Shown here: positions 34,602-44,564 of the stretch, piece after piece
Numbering within the stretch: position 1 is the first letter of the stretch
Layout of the letters: every line of letters starts with the position of its first letter
NCBI GenBank assembly: GCA_018267655.1
Contig: JAFDYB010000050.1
Span: 1 to 64,000, forward strand
Reading direction: 5' to 3'
Source: Bacteroidota bacterium
Lineage (GTDB): Bacteria; Bacteroidota; Bacteroidia; B-17B0; Aurantibacillaceae
DNA: 64,000 nt
Notes under the pieces: model-generated
What the model saw: the letters and a program-made list of their open reading frames with translations, nothing else
The model's database searches: none
Told to the model about the DNA's origin: nothing
Made by a program: the position numbers and the translations under genes

Positions 34602-35978
34602 TTATTCTATATTTTCATCTGACATCCAGTCGCGTGTTTTGTCGAGTATTACATTTAAAAATCTTCCTATCCTGTTTTTAGAATGTCCTACTACTTTGTC
34701 TTCTTCAGGTGTATTTGTTTTTTCTTTTCTCTTTGTATTATTAATATTTTCAGGTCTTTCAGAGTTAGAAGCACGTTTTTCTTCACGCTCGTATTTTTCA
34801 ATACCTTTCATAACTAAGCCAATGCCTGTTGCATATAATGGATTTTTTAAATCATCATTGTCACCAGCAAGATGTTCATTAGGCGTTCCTATACGGCAGT
34901 CCATACCTGTGTTAAGCATCACAAGCTGAGTTAAATGTTTAAGCATAGCGCCTCCTCCTGTAATTACAATTCCTGCAGCCATTTTCTTTTCATAGCCACT
35001 GCATTTAATTTCGTATAGTACAAAATCTAAAATTTCTTCCATGCGTGCTTGAACTATTTGTGCCAAAAACCGAATTGAAATTTCTTTATGAGGTCTTCCT
35101 CTTAAACCGGGAATAGAAATAATGTCACTTTCTTGATTTTCTTGAGCTAAGGCAGAGCCAAAACGGATTTTTAATTGCTCTGCTTGTGTTTTTATGATAC
35201 TGCATCCCTCTTTAATATCTTCAGTAATTATATTTCCTCCAAATGGAATTACAGCTGTGTGGCGAATAATACCATCATAAAAAACAGCAACATCAGTTGT
35301 GCCGCCGCCAATGTCTACTAAAACTACGCCGGCTTCTTTTTCTTCGTTGGTTAATACCGAATCGGCGCTTGCTAGTGGTTCTAATTGTAAATCGGCAGTT
35401 GTAAGTCCTGCACGGCTAACGCATTTAAAAATGTTTTTTACAGCACTTACCTGTCCTGTAATTATATGAAAATTTCCTTCGAGTTTAACACCTGCGTGTC
35501 CAATTGGGTTTTTTATGCCACCTTCGTTATTAATAATATATTCTTGAGGTATAACGTGAATAATTTCTTCGCCCGGATTCATAGCTAAACGGTGCATGCT
35601 ATCAATCAATTCATCTACATCTTTTTGAGAAACCTCATCATCTTGGCTATGTCGCATAATCATTCCGCGGTTTTGCATACTTTTAATGTGTTGACCGGCA
35701 ATACCAACAATAACTTCATCAATATCAACATTAGCTTTATCTTGGGCAATTGAAATGGCGGTTTTTATTGAAGCAACTGTTTGCTCAATATTTACTACTA
35801 CGCCACGGTTTACGCCTAAAGACTCTGCTTTACCCACGCCTAAAATTTCGATTTTACCGTATTCGTTTTTTCTGCCAACAATAGCTGCAATTTTGGTGGT
35901 ACCAATATCAAGTCCTACAATAAGTTCAGAACCATTTGAAGGTATTTCGTTACTTGTTTCTTTTTCATTCATAAGCAT
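34602..35978 (-). CDS. ftsA: Cell division protein FtsA
   Basis: 458 residues from the ATG at 35978, chosen because it falls 13 bases after the ftsQ stop; starts at 36011 (inside ftsQ) or 35972 are possible. Actin-like ATPase with phosphate loops IVGLDIGTTKIAAIVG (about 20) and VVLVDIGGGTTDVAVF (about 203), a 1C domain following HIKSMQNRG, and AAGIVITGGGAML (about 330). It tethers FtsZ to the membrane through an amphipathic helix, which here should be in the last residues (IGRFLNVILDKTRDWM). Positioned between ftsQ and ftsZ as expected. Confidence 0.95.
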   Translation of the reverse strand: MLMNEKETSNEIPSNGSELIVGLDIGTTKIAAIVGRKNEYGKIEILGVGKAESLGVNRGVVVNIEQTVASIKTAISIAQDKANVDIDEVIVGIAGQHIKSMQNRGMIMRHSQDDEVSQKDVDELIDSMHRLAMNPGEEIIHVIPQEYIINNEGGIKNPIGHAGVKLEGNFHIITGQVSAVKNIFKCVSRAGLTTADLQLEPLASADSVLTNEEKEAGVVLVDIGGGTTDVAVFYDGIIRHTAVIPFGGNIITEDIKEGCSIIKTQAEQLKIRFGSALAQENQESDIISIPGLRGRPHKEISIRFLAQIVQARMEEILDFVLYEIKCSGYEKKMAAGIVITGGGAMLKHLTQLVMLNTGMDCRIGTPNEHLAGDNDDLKNPLYATGIGLVMKGIEKYEREEKRASNSERPENINNTKRKEKTNTPEEDKVVGHSKNRIGRFLNVILDKTRDWMSDENIE

Positions 35979-35991
35979 TTTTTTATTTTGT

Positions 35992-36810
35992 TTAAACTGC
36001 TTTAGTAGCAACCACTATGTTTTTATATTTTAAATTTATTTTTGAGTACTTGTTCCAAGCATTTGTTTTATTTAATCCTTCTTTGTAAAAGAGTTTTAGC
36101 TTTTGAAATTTTTCGTTTAGGTTATTACAGTCTCCTAATACAATAGTTTGCCTACCAATAGCCGGAAACAGCTCAATTTCATTTTGGCTGTTAATATTAA
36201 TTTGTTGCACTAAATCAAGCAAAGTTGAGTCGGCATTTATAAATTTTCCCAACTCAAATAAGTCGTCAATGATAGTTATTGTTTTTAGTTTTTGATTTTT
36301 ATTTAAATAATCAAAACCCCATTCGTTACGGCGGCTATATGGTTCGTTAATATTTCCTGATGCTACAATTACTCTCGCTGTATAATTTTCATTTAGAGGC
36401 ATTGGCTTACCTTCGGTATCTATATAATAACTTTCTCCATCTGTATTTATTAATCTTAAAATTGGTGTGCGTTGAATAATGTTTATTTTAATTTCGCCAT
36501 TAATGTCTGCTGCCACATCAGCCTTTTGAATTGCCGGGTGTGAGTTAAGTGTTTTTTCGAGCAGAAGCATATTTAAGTTTTTGAGCTTGTTGTTTAATAG
36601 AGAATCTTTACGTGTGTTAAAAAAATCAATAATGTCAGTTTCGGTAATAAATGGATTAACTGAATTGTTTTTAATTTGGATACTAATATTTTTAACTATT
36701 GTTTCGCCTTCAGTTTTATTTACAAATGCTAATGAAAAGCTAAGACCGCACAAACACATTGTCCATGCGGCTATTTTCAAAATTCTTTTATAATTTATTT
36801 TTTTAAGCAT
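35992..36810 (-). CDS. ftsQ: Cell division protein FtsQ
   Basis: 272 residues. One N-terminal membrane helix (about 10-28, ILKIAAWTMCLCGLSFSLAF) and a periplasmic part with a divergent POTRA domain (residues about 38-105, ending EIKINIIQRTPILRLINTDG, the most conserved FtsQ segment) followed by a beta domain. FtsQ links early and late divisome proteins with FtsL and FtsB. No FtsB is seen next to it, so another gene must supply that role. Overlaps the murC end by 8 bases. Confidence 0.88.
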   Translation of the reverse strand: MLKKINYKRILKIAAWTMCLCGLSFSLAFVNKTEGETIVKNISIQIKNNSVNPFITETDIIDFFNTRKDSLLNNKLKNLNMLLLEKTLNSHPAIQKADVAADINGEIKINIIQRTPILRLINTDGESYYIDTEGKPMPLNENYTARVIVASGNINEPYSRRNEWGFDYLNKNQKLKTITIIDDLFELGKFINADSTLLDLVQQININSQNEIELFPAIGRQTIVLGDCNNLNEKFQKLKLFYKEGLNKTNAWNKYSKINLKYKNIVVATKAV

Positions 36811-38200
36811 TTGTAGTTATTGCTTTTTTTATTGGTTCAACTAATTGGTCAATATCTCCTGCTCCCATAGTTAAAAGCACTTGTTTTTTATGTTGTTTTA
36901 AGTAATTTATTAAATCGCTTTTTGAGAAGAGTTTTTTTTCGTTTGCAACAATTTTATTAAGTAGCCACGCCGAAGTAATATTTTCGATTGGCAATTCTCT
37001 AGCAGGATATATCTCTAACAAGATACATTCATCGAGCATTGACAAGTTTTTAGCAAAATCTTCAGAAAAATCACGAGTACGAGTGTATAAATGCGGTTGA
37101 AAAATCCCTGTAATTTTTTTATTAGGGTATAATTTTCTAACAGAATTAATAAAAGCGTTTAACTCTTCAGGGTGGTGTGCATAATCATCAATATAAACAG
37201 TATCATGTGTATTTACATGAAACTCAAATCGGCGTTTAACACCTTTAAAAGAACGTAAGCCCTCTCGAATTTGCTCAAAGTTAAGCCCAACTATTTGAGC
37301 TGCTGCTACTGCTGCAATCGAGTTCTCAACATTGTGAAAACCAGGAATACCAAGTGTTATACCCGATATTTCACCTTGAGGAGAAACTATATTGTACGAA
37401 AATTGCGCATTATTTATTGTAATATTTTTTGCACAATATTCAGTATCTAAATTTAATGAGTAGATAAGGCGATGCGCCGTCAATAAAATTTCGTTATCAA
37501 CATTTTTTTTAACAATCAAAATGCCATCTGATTTTAATTTTTCACTAAATAATTTATATCCTTCTTTAACGTTTTTATCGTTACCATAAATATCGAGGTG
37601 ATCCGCATCTGCACTTGTTATAATTGCTATTTTAGGTTCAAGCGTTAAAAACGACCTGTCGTATTCATCTGCTTCAACAACCATCCAAGCGCTTTCATTG
37701 CCCACGTTTCCTAATAACAAATTTGTGTTGTAATTAGAAGAAATACCCCCCATAAAGGAAAAGCAATTAATGCCGGCATTTTTTAAAAGATGCGAAATCA
37801 TTGTGGTAGTAGTGGTTTTGCCATGAGTACCTGCAATTGCAATGGTGTTAAAACTTTTGCTTATTTCGCCCAACACTTGCGATCGTTTTAATATCGTAAA
37901 ATCATTATTTACTAAGTATTGGTATTCGGAATGGGTAGTTGGAATTGCCGGAGTATAAATAACTAAAACATCTTGCTTATTATAGTTTAAAAGTTCATTT
38001 TTCAATCTAGCGACATCTTCAATAAAAAAACAGTTAATGTGTTCTTCTATTAGCCGCTCTGTTAAATCAGTTGATGTTTTGTCGTATCCTGCTACTTTTT
38101 TTTTATAGTGATTAAAAAAGCGAGCCAAAGCGCTCATGCCTATGCCACCTATTCCCAAAAAATAGTAAAATTTATATGTTAAAATGTTACGACTATTCAT
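36803..38200 (-). CDS. murC: UDP-N-acetylmuramate--L-alanine ligase
   Basis: 465 residues, cytoplasmic Mur ligase that adds the first amino acid of the wall peptide. The N-terminal Rossmann motif is FLGIGGIGMSALARFF (about 14), the P-loop AGTHGKTTTTTMISHL (about 117), the central VVEADEYDRSFL (about 172), and the C-terminal YIDDYAHHPEEL (about 335) plus FQPHLYTRTRD. ATG at 38200 overlaps the murG stop by 8 bases, meaning tight coupling inside the dcw operon. Confidence 0.96.
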   Translation of the reverse strand: MNSRNILTYKFYYFLGIGGIGMSALARFFNHYKKKVAGYDKTSTDLTERLIEEHINCFFIEDVARLKNELLNYNKQDVLVIYTPAIPTTHSEYQYLVNNDFTILKRSQVLGEISKSFNTIAIAGTHGKTTTTTMISHLLKNAGINCFSFMGGISSNYNTNLLLGNVGNESAWMVVEADEYDRSFLTLEPKIAIITSADADHLDIYGNDKNVKEGYKLFSEKLKSDGILIVKKNVDNEILLTAHRLIYSLNLDTEYCAKNITINNAQFSYNIVSPQGEISGITLGIPGFHNVENSIAAVAAAQIVGLNFEQIREGLRSFKGVKRRFEFHVNTHDTVYIDDYAHHPEELNAFINSVRKLYPNKKITGIFQPHLYTRTRDFSEDFAKNLSMLDECILLEIYPARELPIENITSAWLLNKIVANEKKLFSKSDLINYLKQHKKQVLLTMGAGDIDQLVEPIKKAITTNA

Positions 38201-39305
38201 TTTTATAGTTTGCCAATTTTAAAACTTGCTTTGCAATAATTTCTGCCGAATTAAGAAAAGCTAATTGTTTTATGTTGTTTTTTAGTTTGCTTTGTAAAGG
38301 TGCATTTTCTGAAAGTGCAATAGCTTGTTCTATTAATTTATTAGCTGATTCATTATCTTTAACCAATATTGCAGCTTCTTTAAGAACGAGTGCCATTGCG
38401 TTTTTTGTTTGATGATCTTCGGCAACGTTTGGAGATGGTACTAAAATGCAAGGCTTTTCTGTAATACATAATTCTGAAACAGAGCTTGCTCCGGCTCTGC
38501 TAATTACTATATCGGCACAAGCGTATGCTAAGTCCATTCTAGATACAAAATCAAATACTTTAATTAAAGGACTATTAATTTTTTCAACAGCTTGTGTTGC
38601 TTTTAAAAAATAACTTTTTCCGGTTTGCCAAATTATTTGAATATTGTTTTTCACTAATAAATCAAGCCCATTTTTTATGGCTTCATTAATTGAAAGTGCG
38701 CCAAGGCTTCCGCCAATAATTAATATTGTTTTATTTTCTTTATTGAGTTTAAAATAATCAAGGGCATTTTCTTTTTTTAATTCTACGTGGTGTATATCTT
38801 GTCTTACAGGGTTTCCCGTTAAAATAATTTTGTGTGCTGGAAAAAATTTTTCCATCCCCTCATAAGCAACACAAATTGTAGTTGCTTTTTTTGATAAAAT
38901 TTTATTTGTGATTCCGGCGTATGAATTTTGCTCCTGTATGAGTGCAGGAATGCCTTTATTAATAGCAGCTCTTATTAACGGCCCGCTTGCATAACCACCT
39001 GTTCCAACTACAACAGTAGGTTTAAACTCATTAATTATTTGCTTTGTTTTTAAAAGACTTTTAATTATTAAAAAAGGTAATTTAAAATTTGATATAGTAA
39101 ATTTTCTTTGTAAGCCTGCTATTGGTATTCCAATTATTTTATAACCTGCAGCCGGTATTTTTTCCATTTCCATTTTTCCAAGAGCACCAACAAACAATAT
39201 TTCGATATCAGGAACTATTTGTTTAAGTTGATTGGCAATTGCTATTGCAGGGAATATGTGTCCACCGGTACCTCCACCACTTAATATTACCTTTAATTTT
39301 TTCAT
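38193..39305 (-). CDS. murG: UDP-GlcNAc--lipid I GlcNAc-transferase MurG
   Basis: 370 residues, GT28 glycosyltransferase at the inner membrane that turns lipid I into lipid II. N-terminal ISGGGTGGHIFPAIAIANQL (about 8) and C-terminal nucleotide site with ISRAGASSVSELCITEKPCI (about 265) and PSPNVAEDHQTKNA. Placed between ftsW and murC, 6 bases from ftsW. Confidence 0.96.
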   Translation of the reverse strand: MKKLKVILSGGGTGGHIFPAIAIANQLKQIVPDIEILFVGALGKMEMEKIPAAGYKIIGIPIAGLQRKFTISNFKLPFLIIKSLLKTKQIINEFKPTVVVGTGGYASGPLIRAAINKGIPALIQEQNSYAGITNKILSKKATTICVAYEGMEKFFPAHKIILTGNPVRQDIHHVELKKENALDYFKLNKENKTILIIGGSLGALSINEAIKNGLDLLVKNNIQIIWQTGKSYFLKATQAVEKINSPLIKVFDFVSRMDLAYACADIVISRAGASSVSELCITEKPCILVPSPNVAEDHQTKNAMALVLKEAAILVKDNESANKLIEQAIALSENAPLQSKLKNNIKQLAFLNSAEIIAKQVLKLANYKNE

Positions 39306-39311
39306 TTTAAG

Positions 39312-40466
39312 TTATGCCATTTCAGTTTTTTCATCACTTTTATCTTCAATACCTTTGCTTACACTCAACACAATTCCAAGTGTAATCATTGTAAATATTA
39401 TTGATGTGCCGCCCATACTCAACATGGGTAGCGGCTGGCCGGTTACCGGAAATAAATTTACGGCAACAGCCATATTAACTAAGGCTTGGAACACTAAACT
39501 AAATGTAAGTCCTACGGCAATTAAGCTTCCAAAAGGTTTTTGACTATCTCTAAAAATCCTAATACTTCTATAAAGTAAAATCATGTATAAGAATAGTAGC
39601 ATAAACCCACTAACTAGCCCATACTCTTCAATAATAATTGCATAAATAAAGTCAGATGATGCCTGTGGCAAAAAAGCTCTAGCGGTGCTGTTTCCGGGGC
39701 CTTTACCAATAATTCCACCAGTTGCAATTGCAATTTTTGCTTGTTCTGATTGGTAATTGCTTTTTGTGTCTCCTGAAAAAAAGTTCTCAATTCTGGCATG
39801 CCATGTAGGACCTCTTCCACCTGGTATTGCAGATGGGGCAAACCACACTATACAAAAAAATAATGCTGCAAATACAATACATATTCCTATTATTTTTAAT
39901 ATTATTTTGAAATTTACACCTCCAAAAAACATTAGCACTAAACAATTAAAAAACAAAATTGCAGCAGTAGAAAAGTTTGCAGGAAGAATTAGTACACAAA
40001 CAATTCCTATAGGTAATAGTAAATATTTAAAAACATTTTTTAAATCGCTGAGCTTATCGGCTTTTATGGTTAAAATTCGTGCAACGTAAATAATAAGCAT
40101 TAGCTTGGCTAAATCAGAAGATTGAAATGTTAATTTTAACCCGGGTATTTCAATCCATCGAGAGGCCTCGCCGGCACTAACACCCTTTGCAAGGGTAAAT
40201 AAAAGCAAAGGTATGCATAAATAAAAACCAATTAGCGATACCTTACTAAACATTGTATATCTGAATTTATGCACAAAGTACGCTGCAATAAAGCCACATA
40301 AAATAAAAACAGAATGTTTTATTAGATAATATTGCGAGTTGCCTTGTTGATATTTATGCGCTAAAGTAACAACAGCACTATAAACAACTAATATAGAAAG
40401 TAGCGATAGCAGTAACATAATTACCCACATAACTTTATCGCCCTTTAAGTATTTAAAGATATTCAT
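39312..40466 (-). CDS. ftsW: Septal peptidoglycan glycosyltransferase FtsW (SEDS family)
   Basis: 384 residues with about ten membrane helices, SEDS polymerase for septal wall synthesis together with the FtsI encoded upstream. Landmarks: WIEIPGLKLTFQSSDLAKL near 100 (the E-x-x-K region), the big loop with PGGRGPTWHARIENF and AIATGGIIGKGPGNS, DFIYAIIIEEYG (about 270, catalytic Asp region), and LFPVTGQPLPMLSMGGTSII (about 335). The last part is typical of FtsW over RodA given its place in the dcw cluster. Confidence 0.93.
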   Translation of the reverse strand: MNIFKYLKGDKVMWVIMLLLSLLSILVVYSAVVTLAHKYQQGNSQYYLIKHSVFILCGFIAAYFVHKFRYTMFSKVSLIGFYLCIPLLLFTLAKGVSAGEASRWIEIPGLKLTFQSSDLAKLMLIIYVARILTIKADKLSDLKNVFKYLLLPIGIVCVLILPANFSTAAILFFNCLVLMFFGGVNFKIILKIIGICIVFAALFFCIVWFAPSAIPGGRGPTWHARIENFFSGDTKSNYQSEQAKIAIATGGIIGKGPGNSTARAFLPQASSDFIYAIIIEEYGLVSGFMLLFLYMILLYRSIRIFRDSQKPFGSLIAVGLTFSLVFQALVNMAVAVNLFPVTGQPLPMLSMGGTSIIFTMITLGIVLSVSKGIEDKSDEKTEMA

Positions 40467-40486
40467 AAGCCTATTGTGTATTTTAT

Positions 40487-41839
40487 TTAAATTGAACGCA
40501 CTGCAGCTTTAAATTGCAAGCCGCGCTCTTCGTAATTTTTAAATAAATCAAAACTTGCACATGCCGGAGAAAGTAAAACAGCATCTCCTTTTTTTGCTAG
40601 TTTATATGAAACAGCCACAGCATCAACAGCATTATCGGTTTCAATAATTGTTTCAACGGCTTTTGAAAACGAGGATATGATTTTTTTATTGTCTTTACCA
40701 AGACAAACAATCGCTTTTACTTTTTCTTTCACAATGTCAAACAACTCGTTGTAATCGTTCCCTTTATCTTGTCCGCCGCAAATCCAAACAATTGGTTTTT
40801 TCATACTTTCGAGTGCATACCAAGTGGAGTTAACATTGGTAGCTTTGCTATCATTTATAAATTCAACTCCATTGATTGAAGCTACAAACTCAAGTCGGTG
40901 TTCAATATTTTGAAAGTCGGATAAACTTTCGCGAATTGTTTCTTTGCGTATATCCACTACGCGAGCGGCTAATGATGCTGCCATACTGTTGTAAACATTG
41001 TGTTTACCTTGCAATGCTAATTGTTCAATTGTCATAATTAAGGGTTGGTTAATGGTTGGTTTATAATTAAGGGTTATTTGGTTTTGGTTTAAAAAAGCGC
41101 CATCTCCTTCAATATTTTTCTTAATTGAAAATGGAAGCGTTGTAGCAAGTATTTTATTATGCTGCATAAAATTGTTTATCACATCATCATCAGCACAATA
41201 AATTAAATAATCGTTTTTGGTTTGGTTTTGTGTTATTTTAAATTTTGATTTTACGTAGTTTTCAAATTTATAATCATAACGATCTAGGTGATCGGGAGTA
41301 ATATTTAGCAAAATGGCTATATCTGCTTTAAAATTAAACATGCCATCTAATTGAAAGCTACTCAACTCAATTACATAATAATCAAAACTTTCAGTAGCTA
41401 CTTGGTATGCAAAACTTTTTCCAACGTTACCTGCTAAACCAACATTATAGCCTGCTTTGCTTAAAATATGGTATGTAAGTAAAGTAGTAGTGGTTTTACC
41501 ATTTGAACCGGTAATGCATATTTTTTTTGCATTTGTATATTGTGCAGCAAATTCAATTTCAGAGATTATTGAAATGTTTTTTTCTTTTAATTTGAGTATA
41601 ATGTCTGATTTATCAGGTATTCCAGGGCTTTTAATGATTAAGCCGGATAATTCTAATTTATCATAAGTATGCACCCCCTCTTCAAATAAGATATTATTTT
41701 GAATTAAAACAGATTTGTATTTATCTGCAATTACACCTTTGTCGCTCACAAAAACATCAAAGCCCTTTTGCTTGGCAAGTATTGCACTTCCAACGCCGCT
41801 TTCGCCGGCACCTAATATGGAGATTAGTTTATTCATCAC
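40487..41839 (-). CDS. murD: UDP-N-acetylmuramoylalanine--D-glutamate ligase
   Basis: 450 residues. N-terminal [17 protein letters not shown] (about 10), P-loop [20 protein letters not shown] (about 112), central [35 protein letters not shown] (about 183), [17 protein letters not shown] (about 320), and the late [20 protein letters not shown], all diagnostic of MurD. Its start overlaps the mraY stop by 4 bases. Confidence 0.96.
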   Translation of the reverse strand: MMNKLISILGAGESGVGSAILAKQKGFDVFVSDKGVIADKYKSVLIQNNILFEEGVHTYDKLELSGLIIKSPGIPDKSDIILKLKEKNISIISEIEFAAQYTNAKKICITGSNGKTTTTLLTYHILSKAGYNVGLAGNVGKSFAYQVATESFDYYVIELSSFQLDGMFNFKADIAILLNITPDHLDRYDYKFENYVKSKFKITQNQTKNDYLIYCADDDVINNFMQHNKILATTLPFSIKKNIEGDGAFLNQNQITLNYKPTINQPLIMTIEQLALQGKHNVYNSMAASLAARVVDIRKETIRESLSDFQNIEHRLEFVASINGVEFINDSKATNVNSTWYALESMKKPIVWICGGQDKGNDYNELFDIVKEKVKAIVCLGKDNKKIISSFSKAVETIIETDNAVDAVAVSYKLAKKGDAVLLSPACASFDLFKNYEERGLQFKAAVRSI

Positions 41840-43101
41840 CTTATTTTAAGTGTTACAAATGTTAGTACCGCAAGCATAATTCCAATGATAAAAAATCGCA
41901 TAACTATTTTTGATTCATGAAAGCCTGATTTTTGATAATGATGGTGCAGTGGCGCCATTTTAAATAAACGATGCGTTTGTGCATACTCTAGTCCTCGTTT
42001 CTTTTTTTGGTATTTAAAATAATATACTTGAAGAATAACTGATACGTTTTCAACCAAGAAAATACCACATAAAATTGGGATGAGTAATTCTTTTCTAATT
42101 GCAATTGCAAATACTGCAATGATACCACCTATAGCTAAACTGCCTGTATCGCCCATAAATACTTGTGCTGGAAAAGTGTTGTACCATAAAAACCCAACGC
42201 ATGCGCCTATAAATGCAGAAATAAAAACTACCAGCTCTCCGGAGTTAGGTATGTACATAATGTTTAAATAATCGGCAAAAATTGTATTTCCGGAAACGTA
42301 GGCTAAAATCCCAAGAACTACGCCTATAATGGCGCTAGATCCGGCAGCTAAGCCATCTATGCCATCGGTTATGTTTGCGCCATTGCTTACAGCCGTTACA
42401 ATTAAAATTACTAATGGAATAAAAATGATCCAACCCCATTTTTGGCAATCATTACACACCCACGAAACAATTTTGCCATAATCCAACTCATTATTTTTAA
42501 AAAATGGAATGGTTGTTTTTAAATTTTTTACCGGTTGATTTGAGTAAATTGGAATTTTTAATTTTCGTTGAGCCGTATCGTTTTGAATTGCCCATAGTTG
42601 CTTATTGTTGTGAGTTAAGCGTTCTTTAATTACAATATCTGGGTGAAAGTAAAACACGCAGCCAACTATAATTCCTATGCCAACTTGCCCAATGATTTTA
42701 AATTTCCCTTGTAGGCCTTCTTTGTTCTTTTTAAATACTTTTATATAATCATCTAAAAACCCTATTCCACCTAACCAAATAGTTGAAACTAGCATTAAAA
42801 TAATATATATGTTAAATATTTTTGCAAACAATAATGTTGGAATTAAAATGGCTGCAATAATTATTATTCCGCCCATGGTTGGTGTGCCTGCTTTTTTTGC
42901 TTGACCATCTAAGCCTAACTCTCTAATTGTTTCGCCAATTTGTTTTTTACGAATGAAGTCGATTATTTTTTTACCAAATACAAGTGATATTAAAAGAGAC
43001 GCAATTAATGCAAATGCCGCACGAAATGAAATATAATTAAATAATCCTGCTCCAGGGAAACTGTAGGCTTTATGCAAATATGTAAATAAATAGTAGAGCA
43101 T
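41836..43101 (-). CDS. mraY: Phospho-N-acetylmuramoyl-pentapeptide transferase
   Basis: 421 residues, ten-helix membrane enzyme that makes lipid I on undecaprenyl phosphate. Motifs [12 protein letters not shown] (about 70), [21 protein letters not shown] (catalytic Asp pair, about 115), [17 protein letters not shown] (about 255), [19 protein letters not shown] (about 310) and [20 protein letters not shown] (about 390). It is about 60 residues longer than E. coli MraY because of an insert of roughly 165-235, which is common in Bacteroidota. Shares one base with murE. Confidence 0.96.
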   Translation of the reverse strand: MLYYLFTYLHKAYSFPGAGLFNYISFRAAFALIASLLISLVFGKKIIDFIRKKQIGETIRELGLDGQAKKAGTPTMGGIIIIAAILIPTLLFAKIFNIYIILMLVSTIWLGGIGFLDDYIKVFKKNKEGLQGKFKIIGQVGIGIIVGCVFYFHPDIVIKERLTHNNKQLWAIQNDTAQRKLKIPIYSNQPVKNLKTTIPFFKNNELDYGKIVSWVCNDCQKWGWIIFIPLVILIVTAVSNGANITDGIDGLAAGSSAIIGVVLGILAYVSGNTIFADYLNIMYIPNSGELVVFISAFIGACVGFLWYNTFPAQVFMGDTGSLAIGGIIAVFAIAIRKELLIPILCGIFLVENVSVILQVYYFKYQKKKRGLEYAQTHRLFKMAPLHHHYQKSGFHESKIVMRFFIIGIMLAVLTFVTLKIR

Positions 43102-44564
43102 TATATTTCAAAATTTTTAAATGTTTCTTTTAAAATTTGTAAGTCGTCAAAATTGTGTTTTACACCTTTTATTTCTTGATATTTTTCGTGCCCCTTACCG
43201 GCAATTAAAATAATATCGCCCGGTTTGCTTAACTGGCAAGCTGTTTTAATTGCTTCTTTGCGATCGCTAATACGCAATGTTTTTTTTATATCAGAAATTG
43301 GAATTCCCTTTTGCATTTGATTTAAAATTTCTTCGGGATCTTCACTTCTAGGATTATCAGAGGTTAAAATAACTTTTTGGCTGTATTGACAAGCAATTGA
43401 AGCCATTACAGGACGTTTGGTTGTATCTCTGTCTCCACCGCAACCAACAAGTGTAATAACTTGTTCGTTACCATTTCTAATATCCTTTATTGTTTCTAAT
43501 ACATTTTTTAGAGCATCGGGGGTGTGTGCATAATCAACAATTCCTATTACGCCATGCTCTGATTTTATATATTGAAACCGCCCATCAACTGAATTAAGAT
43601 TGCTTAAAGCGGTTAAAGCAGAGGTTTTTTCAATTTTTAGTAAAACAGCGGTAGCATATACTGCAAGTGCATTATAGGCGTTAAAAGTTCCAATTAATTT
43701 AATGCAAGTTTCGTAACCATCAATGTTAAGTATTAATCCGCTTAAATGACTTTCAATAATTTTACATTTAAAATTTGCAATGTTTTGTAAAGAGTAAGTG
43801 TATTTTTGCGATTTTGAATTTTGTAACATTACCATTCCATTTCTGTCATCGCGGTTTACAAGAGAAAAAGCAGTGTTTGGCAAAGTGTCAAAAAAATGTT
43901 TTTTGGCTTTAATGTATTCATCAAAAGTTTTATGATAATCTAAATGATCGTGCGTAATGTTTGTAAAAACAGCACCCGTAAAATTTATTCCTGCAATTCG
44001 ATTTTGAACTACAGCGTGCGAACTTACTTCCATAAATGCATACTCACACTCTTGCTCAACCATTGCCTTAAGCAATTCATTAAGTGCAATAGCATCTGGA
44101 GTTGTGTGTGTTGATGGAATTATATTATTATTTATTTTGTTTTGAACCGTTGAAATTAAACCAACGTTGTGCCCAAGCGATTTAAATAAATTAAACAGTA
44201 ATGTTACCGTAGTTGTTTTACCATTTGTACCCGTAACGCCAACTAATTTTAATTTTTCAGAAGGATTATCGTAAAAGTTACAAGCAATTATACCCAGCGC
44301 ATAGGAAGCATCGGTAACTTTAACATAGGTTACATGATTTTTTATTTCGTTTGGAATATGTTCGCAAACAATAGCGTTTGCCCCGAGTTCAATGGCTTTA
44401 TCTATAAACGCGTGCCCGTTGTTGACTGTACCGCTGGTTGCAATAAATAACGAATCTTTTTTTACTTTTCGAGAATCAAAAGTGATAGACGAAATAGCTA
44501 TATGCGTTAAGCCAATCACCTCTTCTAAACGTACTTTATATAATATGTCGCTTAATAATTTCAA
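43101..44564 (-). CDS. murE: UDP-MurNAc-tripeptide synthetase (meso-DAP-adding)
   Basis: 487 residues. P-loop [20 protein letters not shown] (about 107), [17 protein letters not shown] (about 178), and [21 protein letters not shown] (about 200), whose Lys is carbamylated in the family. The substrate motif [12 protein letters not shown] (about 408) has Asn-Pro-Arg, the signature for meso-diaminopimelate rather than lysine. The next expected gene, murF, is missing and mraY follows instead. Overlaps ftsI by 4 bases. Confidence 0.96.
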   Translation of the reverse strand: MKLLSDILYKVRLEEVIGLTHIAISSITFDSRKVKKDSLFIATSGTVNNGHAFIDKAIELGANAIVCEHIPNEIKNHVTYVKVTDASYALGIIACNFYDNPSEKLKLVGVTGTNGKTTTVTLLFNLFKSLGHNVGLISTVQNKINNNIIPSTHTTPDAIALNELLKAMVEQECEYAFMEVSSHAVVQNRIAGINFTGAVFTNITHDHLDYHKTFDEYIKAKKHFFDTLPNTAFSLVNRDDRNGMVMLQNSKSQKYTYSLQNIANFKCKIIESHLSGLILNIDGYETCIKLIGTFNAYNALAVYATAVLLKIEKTSALTALSNLNSVDGRFQYIKSEHGVIGIVDYAHTPDALKNVLETIKDIRNGNEQVITLVGCGGDRDTTKRPVMASIACQYSQKVILTSDNPRSEDPEEILNQMQKGIPISDIKKTLRISDRKEAIKTACQLSKPGDIILIAGKGHEKYQEIKGVKHNFDDLQILKETFKNFEI